Assembly (NCBI GenBank): GCA_905478165.1
Contig: CAJQHK010000015.1
Coordinates: forward strand, 1-38,355
Direction: 5' to 3'
DNA: 38,355 nucleotides
Source of the DNA: an uncultured Rickettsiales bacterium
GTDB taxonomy: Bacteria; Pseudomonadota; Alphaproteobacteria; Rickettsiales; UBA1997
Every line of letters begins with the position of its first letter. Position 1 is the first letter of the stretch. Position numbers and translations under genes: made by a program. Below the pieces are notes generated by a model. It was given only the letters and a program-made list of their open reading frames with translations, searched no databases and was not told the origin of the DNA. Shown piece by piece: positions 7,953 through 15,457 of the stretch.

Positions 7953-9158
7953 TTAAATTAACTTATCACAAGCTTTTTTAATCCTACCGCAGGCGTCAAT
8001 CAAAGAATCAAGAGAGGCGGCGTAGGAAATTCTAAAATGCGGTGACAATCCAAAAGCCTCGCCTGGTACAACAGCAACCCCCTCCTCTCTCAATAAATAT
8101 TGCGATAACTCATTATCATTTTTAATAACTTTACCGTCAGAAGTTTTTTTACCAATTAATCCAGAGCAGTTTGGATAAACATAAAAGGCTCCATCGGGAG
8201 TGAGGCAACTCATTCCGTCAATAGAGTTTAATAATTCTACAACTTTATTTCTCCTTTTTTCAAACTCACCTCTCATCTCAAGCACCTTATCTTGAGGGCC
8301 AGAGATAGCTTCAGTTGCTGCGTATTGACTAATAGAACAAGCGCTACTAGTTGATTGAGACTGGACCTTGTTCATAGCTTTAATTAAATCCTTGTCACCA
8401 GCAGCATAGCCAATTCTCCACCCAGTCATGGCATAGGCCTTTGAGACGCCATTTATGGTCAATACTCTATCATATAATTTCGGCTCTATTGCGGCAATAT
8501 TATGGAATTTTTTATTATCAAAAACCAAATGCTCATACATGTCGTCAGTTATAACCCAAACATCTGGATATTTTAAAAGAATTTTAGAAATTCCCTCCAA
8601 CTCCTCTTTACTATAAAGCATTCCGGTGGGATTAGAAGGGGAATTTAAAATTAACCATTTAGTTTTTTTGGTAATTGCTTTCTCTAGATCTTTAGGGTTG
8701 ATTTTAAAATCACTCTTATCATTACAAGATACAATAACTGGCTTACCACCAGCAAGTGCAACCATATCCGGATAAGAAACCCAATAAGGTGAAGGAATAA
8801 CAACTTCATCACCCTCTTCTATCGAGGCCATTAAGGCGTTATAGATAGATTGTTTCGCTCCTGTAGAAACTAAAATTTGATCTATCTCATAATTTAAAGC
8901 ATTATCTTTTTTAAGTTTTTTAACAATCGCCTTCCTAAGCGGTGTAATACCAGCAACTGCAGTATATTTAGTTTGACCTTCTTTTATTGCTTTATAAGCA
9001 GCTTCTTTGATATTATCAGGAGTATCAAAATCAGGCTCTCCCATACCAAGAGAAATGATATTTTTACCCTGCTCCTTCATTGAGGCAGCTAGAGTTGAAA
9101 TGGCAATTGTTGCTGAAGGTTTGATTTTGCTTAATCTTGAATGTGCTACGATACTCAT
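7953..9158 (-). CDS. aspC: Aspartate aminotransferase (class I, subgroup I-gamma)
   Basis: 401-aa PLP enzyme. The PLP lysine is Lys240 in VSKAYAMTGWRIGY; NSPSNPTG (about 172-179) binds the cofactor ring region, and FRISYAAS near the C-terminus carries the substrate-carboxylate Arg. The N-terminal block SLGMGEPDFDTPDNI is typical of alphaproteobacterial aspartate aminotransferases, many of which also transaminate prephenate. It interconverts aspartate and oxaloacetate, linking amino acids to the TCA cycle (gltA is also in the window). It stands alone on the minus strand, divergent from hisS with 144 bases between the starts. ATG start. Confidence 0.92.
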   Translation of the reverse strand: MSIVAHSRLSKIKPSATIAISTLAASMKEQGKNIISLGMGEPDFDTPDNIKEAAYKAIKEGQTKYTAVAGITPLRKAIVKKLKKDNALNYEIDQILVSTGAKQSIYNALMASIEEGDEVVIPSPYWVSYPDMVALAGGKPVIVSCNDKSDFKINPKDLEKAITKKTKWLILNSPSNPTGMLYSKEELEGISKILLKYPDVWVITDDMYEHLVFDNKKFHNIAAIEPKLYDRVLTINGVSKAYAMTGWRIGYAAGDKDLIKAMNKVQSQSTSSACSISQYAATEAISGPQDKVLEMRGEFEKRRNKVVELLNSIDGMSCLTPDGAFYVYPNCSGLIGKKTSDGKVIKNDNELSQYLLREEGVAVVPGEAFGLSPHFRISYAASLDSLIDACGRIKKACDKLI

Positions 9159-9230
9159 TATTATTATTTTATGTTAATTTGCATGACTAATTGGTATTAT
9201 GTTATTTAGTTATGTAAACTTCAATAATTT

Positions 9231-9260
9231 TTGTTTATTTTAAAAAAAAATCTTTATAAT
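9231..9260 (+). promoter_or_regulatory. Candidate sigma-70 promoter for hisS-mlaC-argD
   Basis: A TTGTTT -35 box (9231-9236) and a perfect TATAAT -10 box (9255-9260) are separated by 18 bases. The predicted start point is about 35 bases before the hisS GTG. In such AT-rich DNA chance matches are common, but spacing and position are good. Confidence 0.5.
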
Positions 9261-9302
9261 TTACCTAATAATTAATTGAGATAATAATTTTCAAAACAAA
9301 GG

Positions 9303-10544
9303 GTGAATAATAAAATTCAAAATGTTAGGGGTACCAACGATATTTTTGGAAAGGAACTAAAATTATTTAATAAAATAACTGAAGTTGCTAAAAAAAGATC
9401 TTTGCAATATGGTTTTCAAGAAATATTTACACCAATCTTTGAATTTTCAGAAATTTTCGAAAGAAACCTTGGAGATTCTTCAGATATAATTTCCAAAGAA
9501 GTCTACAAATTTCAAGATAGATCTGACAACTCTTTGACTTTGAGGCCAGAATTTACGGCATCAATAATTCGCGCCTTCATCAATAATTCTACCTTTCATA
9601 GCAACTTACCAGCTAAATTATTCTCTTACGGACCAGTTTTTCGCTATGATCGACCGCAAAAAGGTCGCCGCAGACAGTTTCATCAAATCAATTTTGAAAT
9701 TATCGCTTCAAAACATCTTTTAAATGATGTAGAAATTTTAATGTTAGCTTATAATATTTTAGATGACCTAAATATTGCTAAAAAATCTATTTTAAATATC
9801 AACTCTCTTGGAACTTCCGAAGTCAGATCAAAATATGAAATTGAATTAGCTAAATATTTAAGTAAATTTAAATTAGACTTATCCAAAGATAGTAAATTTC
9901 GACTAGAAAAAAACCCTCTCAGAATTCTAGACTCAAAGGATAAAAAGGATCAAGAAATATTACTTGATGCACCGAAAATTAACAATTTTTACGATCAAGG
10001 AAGTAGAGAGCACCTAGAAAATATTATAAAAATTCTAGAAGAAAAAAACATTACTTACAAAATTAATCCTAATTTAGTTCGCGGTCTTGATTATTATAAT
10101 GGATTAGTTTTTGAGTTTGTTACTGATGAAATTGGCTCTCAAAATACCATTCTTGCTGGCGGTCGCTATGATAAGTTGGTTTCTCAAATGTCAGGCCCAG
10201 ATTTGCCAGCAATTGGCTTTGCAGCTGGAATGGAGAGGTTATCGCTACTGATGGAAGAAAAATATGACAATGTTAGGTCAATTTCTCTAATTTATATTGG
10301 AAATGAACAGGAAAATTATACATTTGATATTGCAAATAAAATTAGAAATTTAAATATTAACCTAGAAATTGTCTATGGTAAGAGCGTGAAAAAACAGATG
10401 CAAAGGGCCAATGCTATAAATTCTAAATTTGCTATCATAATTGGTTCTGACGAAAAAGAAAAAGAGCTGTTTAATTTAAAAGATCTTGATAATGGTGAAC
10501 AAGAATCCTTAAATTTTAACGATTTAATTAAAAAAATATCATGA
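9303..10544 (+). CDS. hisS: Histidyl-tRNA synthetase
   Basis: Class II synthetase, 413 aa. RGTNDIFG is the N-terminal block, TLRPEFTASIIRAF leads into the core, and FRYDRPQKGRRRQFHQINFE is motif 2 with its ATP-binding Arg. VRGLDYYNGLVFEF is the histidine-binding HisA motif, GGRYDKLVSQMSG follows, and GFAAGMERL is motif 3. The C-terminal anticodon-binding domain runs from about residue 325. It charges tRNA-His with histidine. The GTG start lies almost on top of the only purine-rich ribosome-binding sequence (AAAGG), so the real start may be a few codons later. It overlaps mlaC by 4 bases. Confidence 0.94.
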   Translation: MNNKIQNVRGTNDIFGKELKLFNKITEVAKKRSLQYGFQEIFTPIFEFSEIFERNLGDSSDIISKEVYKFQDRSDNSLTLRPEFTASIIRAFINNSTFHSNLPAKLFSYGPVFRYDRPQKGRRRQFHQINFEIIASKHLLNDVEILMLAYNILDDLNIAKKSILNINSLGTSEVRSKYEIELAKYLSKFKLDLSKDSKFRLEKNPLRILDSKDKKDQEILLDAPKINNFYDQGSREHLENIIKILEEKNITYKINPNLVRGLDYYNGLVFEFVTDEIGSQNTILAGGRYDKLVSQMSGPDLPAIGFAAGMERLSLLMEEKYDNVRSISLIYIGNEQENYTFDIANKIRNLNINLEIVYGKSVKKQMQRANAINSKFAIIIGSDEKEKELFNLKDLDNGEQESLNFNDLIKKIS

Positions 10545-11122
10545 AAAAACTAACGATATCTTTGTTTTTATCGCTTTTTTTATTTTCCAGCAACATTTTT
10601 GCTGATGACGTCTTGGATGCTCACAAACTTATTCAAAAAGTCAATGACGCCATTGTAAATGTCGATGACAAAAAAAAATTAACCGCATTAATAGAAGAGT
10701 CTATTGATTTTGAGTGGATTTCACGCTTTGTTCTAGGTAGGGAATATAGAAAATTTACCAATGAACAAAAAAAAGAATTTACCGATTTATATAGGAAGTT
10801 TTTAATTAAAACTTATGGTCCAAAATTTAATAATTATCAAGCGGAATCCTATGAGATTTTATTAGTTCAAGAAAAAAAGAGATATTCAATCGTTAAATCA
10901 AAATTTAAAATTAATGATGGATCCGAAGTTAATTTTGCCTTCAGAGTAAAGAAAGGTAAAGATAGTAGTCAGTTTAAAATAATAGATATAATTGTTGAAA
11001 CAGTTAGTTTAATTGAGACTCAACGATCAGAATTTTCTTCAGTAATTAAAGAGGTTGGTATCGATAATTTTTTAATGGCAATGAAGAAAAAAACTAACAA
11101 TAAAGAAAATGCTAAAGAGTAA
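10541..11122 (+). CDS. mlaC: MlaC/Ttg2D-type periplasmic phospholipid-binding protein
   Basis: 193 aa with a clear signal peptide (KKLTISLFLSLFLFSSNIFA, cleavage near residue 22). The mature part has FEWISRFVLGREYRKFTNEQ (about 54-73) and FTDLYRKFLIKTYG, hallmarks of the MlaC/toluene-tolerance Ttg2D family. It ferries phospholipids across the periplasm between an outer-membrane MlaA complex and an MlaFEDB-type ABC transporter; none of those partners is in the window. It sits between hisS (4-base overlap) and argD (14-base overlap), so it is cotranscribed with housekeeping genes rather than with mla partners. Confidence 0.85.
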   Translation: MKKLTISLFLSLFLFSSNIFADDVLDAHKLIQKVNDAIVNVDDKKKLTALIEESIDFEWISRFVLGREYRKFTNEQKKEFTDLYRKFLIKTYGPKFNNYQAESYEILLVQEKKRYSIVKSKFKINDGSEVNFAFRVKKGKDSSQFKIIDIIVETVSLIETQRSEFSSVIKEVGIDNFLMAMKKKTNNKENAKE

Positions 11123-12284
11123 TATTTTACCTATTCACAGTCGTCTTGATATTAAATTTTCTTATGGAAAAGGAATGTATCTTTACGATGTAAACGATAA
11201 AAAATATCTAGATTTTGGATCTGGCATTGCGGTTAATATTTTTGGACATTGCTATCCAAGACTAGTTGAAACATTAAAAAATCAGGCTGAAAAATTATGG
11301 CACACTTCAAATCTTTATCAAATAGAAGAGTTGGAGGATTTTGCTAAAAATATTACTAAAAATACGTTTGCTGATTATGCTTTTTTATGCAATTCTGGCT
11401 CAGAAGCAGTAGAATGTGGTATCAAAATGGTGCGTAAATATTTTTATAATCAGAAAAAACCAGAGAAAAACCGTATTATCACTTTCAAAGGTGCTTTTCA
11501 TGGCAGAAGTATCGCTATAATTTCAGCGTCACAGAACCCAAAATATCTTGAAGGATTTGCTCCTCTTTTGGAAGGTTTCGATCAGGCAGAATTTAACAAT
11601 ATTAATTCTGTTGCAAAATTAATTACCAATAAAACGGCGGCAATCTTAATTGAACCAATTCAAGGTGAGCAAGGAATTAGAGTCGCAGATAAAAAGTTTA
11701 TTATGGATTTAAAAAGACTAGCTGGTCAAAATAACTTGCTATTATTTTTTGACGAAGTGCAGTGTGGAGTTGGTAGAACCGGACATCTTTATGCTTATGA
11801 TTATTATGGAGTAAAGCCTGATATCATTTCTTCTGCCAAAGGTCTTGGTGGTGGATTTCCTGTCGGTGCTTGTCTTGCAACCAAAGAAGCTGCTTCTGGT
11901 ATGGGAATTGGCTCCCACGGTACAACTTATGGTGGCAACCCGATTGCAACCAAAATCGCTAATTTTGTTATTAATGAAGTTTCAAAGAGAGGTTTTTTAG
12001 ATAATGTTAATCAACAAGGTTTACTACTTAAAGAAAGGCTGAATTTACTACAAAAGGAGTTTCCAAAAATAATTGATGAAATTAGGGGTTTAGGATTGAT
12101 GCTTGGAATGAAAATTAATATACAACATTCAAATTTAAAAATTGTAGAAAATTTAGCAAAAGAAGGTCTTTTACTGATTCCTGCCGGTGAGAATGTCATC
12201 CGAATATTACCTCCACTAATTATTAAAGAGAATCATATTGAAGAATTTTGCGTAATAATAAGAAGGGTTTTGGAGGCTTTTTAA
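11109..12284 (+). CDS. argD: Acetylornithine / succinyldiaminopimelate aminotransferase
   Basis: Class III PLP aminotransferase, 391 aa. NSGSEAVECGIKM binds the phosphate, FDEVQCGVGRTG contains the ring-binding Asp215, SSAKGLGGGFPVGA contains the PLP lysine Lys244, and GSHGTTYGGNPIA is the second phosphate contact. Family members act in arginine synthesis and, in many bacteria, also as DapC in lysine/DAP synthesis. No arginine gene lies nearby, whereas dapF is in the window, so supplying meso-DAP for peptidoglycan may be its main duty (inference). It is the last gene of hisS-mlaC-argD and is followed by transposase debris. Confidence 0.9.
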   Translation: MLKSNILPIHSRLDIKFSYGKGMYLYDVNDKKYLDFGSGIAVNIFGHCYPRLVETLKNQAEKLWHTSNLYQIEELEDFAKNITKNTFADYAFLCNSGSEAVECGIKMVRKYFYNQKKPEKNRIITFKGAFHGRSIAIISASQNPKYLEGFAPLLEGFDQAEFNNINSVAKLITNKTAAILIEPIQGEQGIRVADKKFIMDLKRLAGQNNLLLFFDEVQCGVGRTGHLYAYDYYGVKPDIISSAKGLGGGFPVGACLATKEAASGMGIGSHGTTYGGNPIATKIANFVINEVSKRGFLDNVNQQGLLLKERLNLLQKEFPKIIDEIRGLGLMLGMKINIQHSNLKIVENLAKEGLLLIPAGENVIRILPPLIIKENHIEEFCVIIRRVLEAF

Positions 12285-12375
12285 ATACAAACTAAGCCTA
12301 TCGTAAAAACTATGTAAATGACAATTTTATAATTTAAAGTTTTCTTTAAATTATTATTAATTCATTTATATATAA

Positions 12376-12504
12376 ATTATAACTCAAATAAGAAATAAAC
12401 TCACTTCTGATTTTAAAGAAGAGTTGTTGGATAAGATCCTAAAAGATTACAAACATCAAAATCCACAAAAACTTATCTATCAATTATCATTTCAAAGGGT
12501 TTAA
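12376..12504 (+). pseudogene. Possible IS256-type transposase N-terminal relic
   Basis: A 42-codon frame without ATG contains SDFKEELLDKILKDYKHQNP. This resembles the leader of IS256/mutator-type transposases found in Rickettsiales (F.EELLD.LL.DYK.P.DL). The expected downstream LLKQLTKA.. block is absent, so at most the first part survives. The resemblance is modest and rests on memory of the family; an unrelated decayed gene cannot be excluded. Confidence 0.35.
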
Positions 12505-12604
12505 AACTTATTTTTGCGATACTTACAGCCCTTGGCAAGAAGTACTAGTAGAAAAGATAGATTCTATGATTCATAGAATCTTGTTTAAAGGTGGTCATAC
12601 TTAA
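12488..12604 (+). pseudogene. IS30-family transposase C-terminal relic
   Basis: The frame reads FKGFKTYFCDTYSPWQ and then VEKIDSMIHRILFKGG before TAA. IS30 transposases end with YFCDPYSPWQ(K/R)GT.EN.NGL.R..(F/L)PKG, and the match runs position by position (YFCD.YSPWQ, VE.....I.R.L.KG). Only the last ~35 residues survive, with substitutions at the catalytic-Glu region. It overlaps the last ~20 bases of bufB on the opposite strand. It is likely a separate copy from the N-terminal relic at the window start. Confidence 0.65.
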
Positions 12605-13421
12605 TCCTAGACAATTCCTGTTCTAAAATATTAAATTCTGGAATATCAGTATCCCATTCAACTAGAGTTGGAGCATTTATCTGGTATTTTTTAATAAAAT
12701 ACCGATATAAATCCAGAACCTCCTGACAAATCTCTCTACCGTGAGTGTCAATCCTAAACTCTTTATTGTCAATCTGACAAACTTCATGACCCGCCAAATG
12801 TACTTCTTTAATTCTATCAGAATTAATATTATCAAGATAAGATATTGGATTTAAATTAAAATTTTTAGATGTAACAAATATGTTGTTAATGTCTAGAAGT
12901 AGGTCGCAACCTGATTTTTCTGTTAATTTATTTAAAAAATCAACTTCTGACATTAAAGAATCATTAAATTCAATATAAGCTGTTGGATTTTCAATTAAAA
13001 TATTCCTACCTAAAAAATCCTGGACTTTTTTAATGTTATTAACAAAGACCTCTAATGATTTATTATTATAGACTATAGGAAGTAAATCGTTGGAAGTATA
13101 TTCAGATGCAGAACTCCAAGAAAGGTGGTCAGATATTAAAAATGGGTTAAATTTATCTATTAAAAACTTAATATCTTTCAAATGCTGCTCTTCAATACCA
13201 ACCTGAGAACCTATCGACAAACCTATAGAATGAAAGCTTAGAGTATAAATTTCAGATATCTTTTCTAAAAAATTCAAGGACCCCCCTCCCTTCGCTATAA
13301 AATTTTCACTATGAATTTCGAAAAAATCAATCTTTGGTTTGTTTTTTAATATATAAGCGTGGTGAGGCTGCCTAAGACCAAGACCGAAAAGTTGACTGGA
13401 TTGTAATTTTTGACTTTCCAA
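12585..13421 (-). CDS. bufB: BufB-type multinuclear non-heme iron enzyme (DUF692)
   Basis: A 278-aa TIM-barrel enzyme of the MNIO (DUF692) family. It has the expected metal-ligand motifs in order: FFEIHSEN (33-40), FHSIGLSIG (63-71), ISDHLSW (His99), IENPTAY (Glu144), LLDINN (Asp177), VHLAGHE (His208/His212), DTHG (Asp225/His227) and VEWDTDIP (Glu255). In characterised bufferin systems BufB, with its partner BufC, converts cysteines of BufA-like peptides into thiooxazoles that bind copper. The start is TTG, with no strong ribosome-binding site. BufA lies upstream, 166 bases away. The usual downstream bufC (DUF2063) is missing, and the last codons overlap an IS30 relic. Confidence 0.87.
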   Translation of the reverse strand: MESQKLQSSQLFGLGLRQPHHAYILKNKPKIDFFEIHSENFIAKGGGSLNFLEKISEIYTLSFHSIGLSIGSQVGIEEQHLKDIKFLIDKFNPFLISDHLSWSSASEYTSNDLLPIVYNNKSLEVFVNNIKKVQDFLGRNILIENPTAYIEFNDSLMSEVDFLNKLTEKSGCDLLLDINNIFVTSKNFNLNPISYLDNINSDRIKEVHLAGHEVCQIDNKEFRIDTHGREICQEVLDLYRYFIKKYQINAPTLVEWDTDIPEFNILEQELSRIKYDHL

Positions 13422-13454
13422 GTTTTTATATATAGAAACTAAACTCTCTTTCTT

Positions 13455-13567
13455 ATGCCAATGACCACCTTTAAAGAAGTTTTTTTCGAAATATTTTTAT
13501 TCATAAATTATTAAAAAATGCCCGTCCTACATTAATAGCGTATAAGGCTTTTTTACTTTTAAGGGTA
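13455..13567 (+). repeat. Dispersed repeat family, copy A (between bufA and bufB)
   Basis: This segment aligns over its whole length with 13981-14092 (copy B). Shared blocks include a CTTTAAAG..GTTTTT start, TTATTAAAAAAT, a (G/C)YCC(T/C)AC....AATA core and an ending TTTAAGGGTA. Its first 48 bases also match 23864-23912 (copy C). It enlarges the space between bufA and bufB. Alignment was done by eye. Confidence 0.65.
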
Positions 13568-13587
13568 GTTGCAAAATAGGTCCTACT

Positions 13588-13845
13588 TTAAGAATTTAAC
13601 TCTCCTCCAACTAGTTTGTTACAGACTCCTTTTGGTAAGTAAACCCATTCACTTTTATTGCTATCTGTAGCTGATTGTCCGGCGCAAGAATGCTTTCCCA
13701 ACTTATCGGCACAATCATTTTTTTCAGCCTTAGAAACTCCGTAGCATTTTTCCATATCCTTTTTAGCAGCTAGGGCAGATTCTGCAGTTATAACCATTGC
13801 AATTCCAGTAGCCATTAAAGTTAAAAATTTTGTTTTTTTATTCAT
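13588..13845 (-). CDS. bufA: BufA-type bufferin precursor (DUF2282)
   Basis: 85-aa precursor with a signal peptide (FLTLMATGIAMVITAESALA, cleavage after Ala26). The mature peptide has four cysteines (34, 45, 54, 75) in the DUF2282 arrangement: EKCYGVSKAEKNDCA, HSCAG, then W..LPKGVCNKLVGG. In the known bufferins some of these cysteines become copper-binding thiooxazoles made by BufB/BufC before export, and the peptide protects the periplasm from copper. ATG start. It is read towards bufB but separated from it by a repeat copy, and another copy lies upstream. A TTGAC/GTCAA palindrome sits about 55-70 bases before the start codon. Confidence 0.88.
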   Translation of the reverse strand: MNKKTKFLTLMATGIAMVITAESALAAKKDMEKCYGVSKAEKNDCADKLGKHSCAGQSATDSNKSEWVYLPKGVCNKLVGGELNS

Positions 13846-13896
13846 AGTTGAGTTATTAAGTTAATTAAAAAAACAAATCATATTTAAGATTTATAA

Positions 13897-13913
13897 TTGA
13901 CTATTTAGGTCAA
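13897..13913. promoter_or_regulatory. Palindrome upstream of bufA (candidate operator)
   Basis: TTGACTATTTAGGTCAA has inverted arms TTGAC/GTCAA, with further near-symmetry in the centre. It lies 52-68 bases before the bufA start, where a promoter or operator is expected. On the minus strand it also supplies a TTGACC -35-like box. No regulator gene is adjacent. It could be a chance palindrome in AT-rich DNA. Confidence 0.35.
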
Positions 13914-13980
13914 AAATACTGTAAGTGATTCAATAATCAAAATCCTTTCCAATAATGAGTCAAGACAGGGATGAATTATA

Positions 13981-14092
13981 ACACCCGAATCCATCTTTAA
14001 AGTAGTTTTTGTAAGATATTTTCGTTGTAAGTTATTAAAAAATTCCTGCCCCACGCTAATAAGGTGTAAGTTTTTTTGATGGTTTAAGGGTA
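13981..14092 (+). repeat. Dispersed repeat family, copy B (upstream of bufA)
   Basis: Direct-orientation relative of 13455-13567, so bufA lies between two copies. Its core (GCCCCACGCTAATAAGGTGT) is closest to the reverse-strand copy at 19059-19231 (GCCCTACGCAAATAGGGTGC). The core can form a small hairpin. Confidence 0.65.
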
Positions 14093-14125
14093 ATAAAGAT
14101 CAGTAAAAAATCTGTTTTAATAGTA

Positions 14126-15457
14126 TCATTGACAATCATATACTATATGGCCACTAATAATGGTCTTTAAAACTTTTCCCTTTACCTTCCTATTGTTAAA
14201 GGGAGAATTTTTTGATTTACTGTAAAAATCTTCTTTATTAATAGTCCACTCCTGATTTAAATCAATTAATACTAGATCAGCTTTAGAACCTTTTTTAATT
14301 CTACCGGATTTAATATTAATAATGTCAGCTGGTTTATAAGTCATTTTTGCTAACAAATCTCGAAGAGAGAGAAGTTTGTTATGATAAAGTTCTAAAGATA
14401 TTGGTAACAAGGTCTCCACCCCAACAATACCAAAAGCTGCCTTTGATAAGTCTTTGTTTTTTGAATCGACATCATGTGGCGCATGATCTGTTGTAATGGC
14501 GTCAATAGTATCGTCCCGTAAAGCTTCAAGCAAAGCATCTCGATCTTCTTTACTTCTGAGAGGTGGATTCATTTTGGCATTAGTCCCCTCCGTTAAAATT
14601 GCTTCATCCGTTAAGGTAAAATGATGTGGGCAAATTTCAACCGTAACATTAAGATTTTTTTTCTTAGCTCGCCTAACCTCTTCCAAAGCTTCTTTAGTTG
14701 AGATATGTAGTAGATGATAATGGCCGCCAGTTTTTTCTAAGATATGCAAATCACGAGCAACGATAACAGATTCAGAGATATTAGGAATACCAGTGACTTT
14801 TAATTTTCTAGAAACCTCACCTTCATTAATACAACCTTTATTACTAAGGTTAAGATCTTCTGCATGCTGAGCAATTGGAACATTTTCTTTGGCCGAAAAT
14901 TCCATAGCTAACCTCATTAGATGAGCATTCATTACTGGCAAGCCATCATCAGTAAACCCTACCGCTCCCGCTTCTTTTAGTTTTTTTAGATCTGCCATCT
15001 CCTTACCTTCCATATTTTTAGTAATAGCGGCGTAAGTTTCTATATTGCAATAGGCGCTTTTTTTAGCTTTTTGAAAAAGAGTATTCAAGATTTTTGGAGA
15101 ATCTAAAACTGGATTAGTGTTAGGTTGACAAACAACAGTTGCAATACCACCAACGACTGCTGACTTACTGCCGCTAGTCAAATCTTCTTTGTGAGTCTGT
15201 CCAGGGTCACGAAAATGAACCTGAATATCAATTAATGCAGGACAAAGGAGGTGATTTTGACAATCTATAACTTCATCGCAAGATATACTATCTAGGTTGG
15301 GTATGCCAGCCTGAAAATCTTCTATTTTGTCGCCTCTTGTTAAAAGATAACCCTCCTTGTCAAAGCCGCTTTCCGGATCAAGAATCCTAGCATTAATATA
15401 TAATATTAATTTTGATTGATTAATTTTTTTAGAGAATGGTAATGAAAAATTAGGCAT
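14126..15457 (-). CDS. pyrC: Dihydroorotase (class I type)
   Basis: 443-aa amidohydrolase closing carbamoyl-aspartate to dihydroorotate in pyrimidine synthesis. Family landmarks are VHFRDPGQTHKEDL (80-93), CQPNTNPV (substrate Asn), IAQHAEDL (metal His), HLLHIST (metal His) and ITTDHAPHD (catalytic/metal Asp). The canonical zinc motif is D.H.HFR; here it is DIQVHFR, so the first His is Gln79. Whether this is a lineage norm with one metal lost, or impaired activity, cannot be settled here. An N-terminal strand region precedes the barrel, and the C-terminus returns to the small beta domain (VKGKVLKTIISG). It overlaps the ATP-grasp gene upstream by 8 bases. Confidence 0.87.
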   Translation of the reverse strand: MPNFSLPFSKKINQSKLILYINARILDPESGFDKEGYLLTRGDKIEDFQAGIPNLDSISCDEVIDCQNHLLCPALIDIQVHFRDPGQTHKEDLTSGSKSAVVGGIATVVCQPNTNPVLDSPKILNTLFQKAKKSAYCNIETYAAITKNMEGKEMADLKKLKEAGAVGFTDDGLPVMNAHLMRLAMEFSAKENVPIAQHAEDLNLSNKGCINEGEVSRKLKVTGIPNISESVIVARDLHILEKTGGHYHLLHISTKEALEEVRRAKKKNLNVTVEICPHHFTLTDEAILTEGTNAKMNPPLRSKEDRDALLEALRDDTIDAITTDHAPHDVDSKNKDLSKAAFGIVGVETLLPISLELYHNKLLSLRDLLAKMTYKPADIINIKSGRIKKGSKADLVLIDLNQEWTINKEDFYSKSKNSPFNNRKVKGKVLKTIISGHIVYDCQ

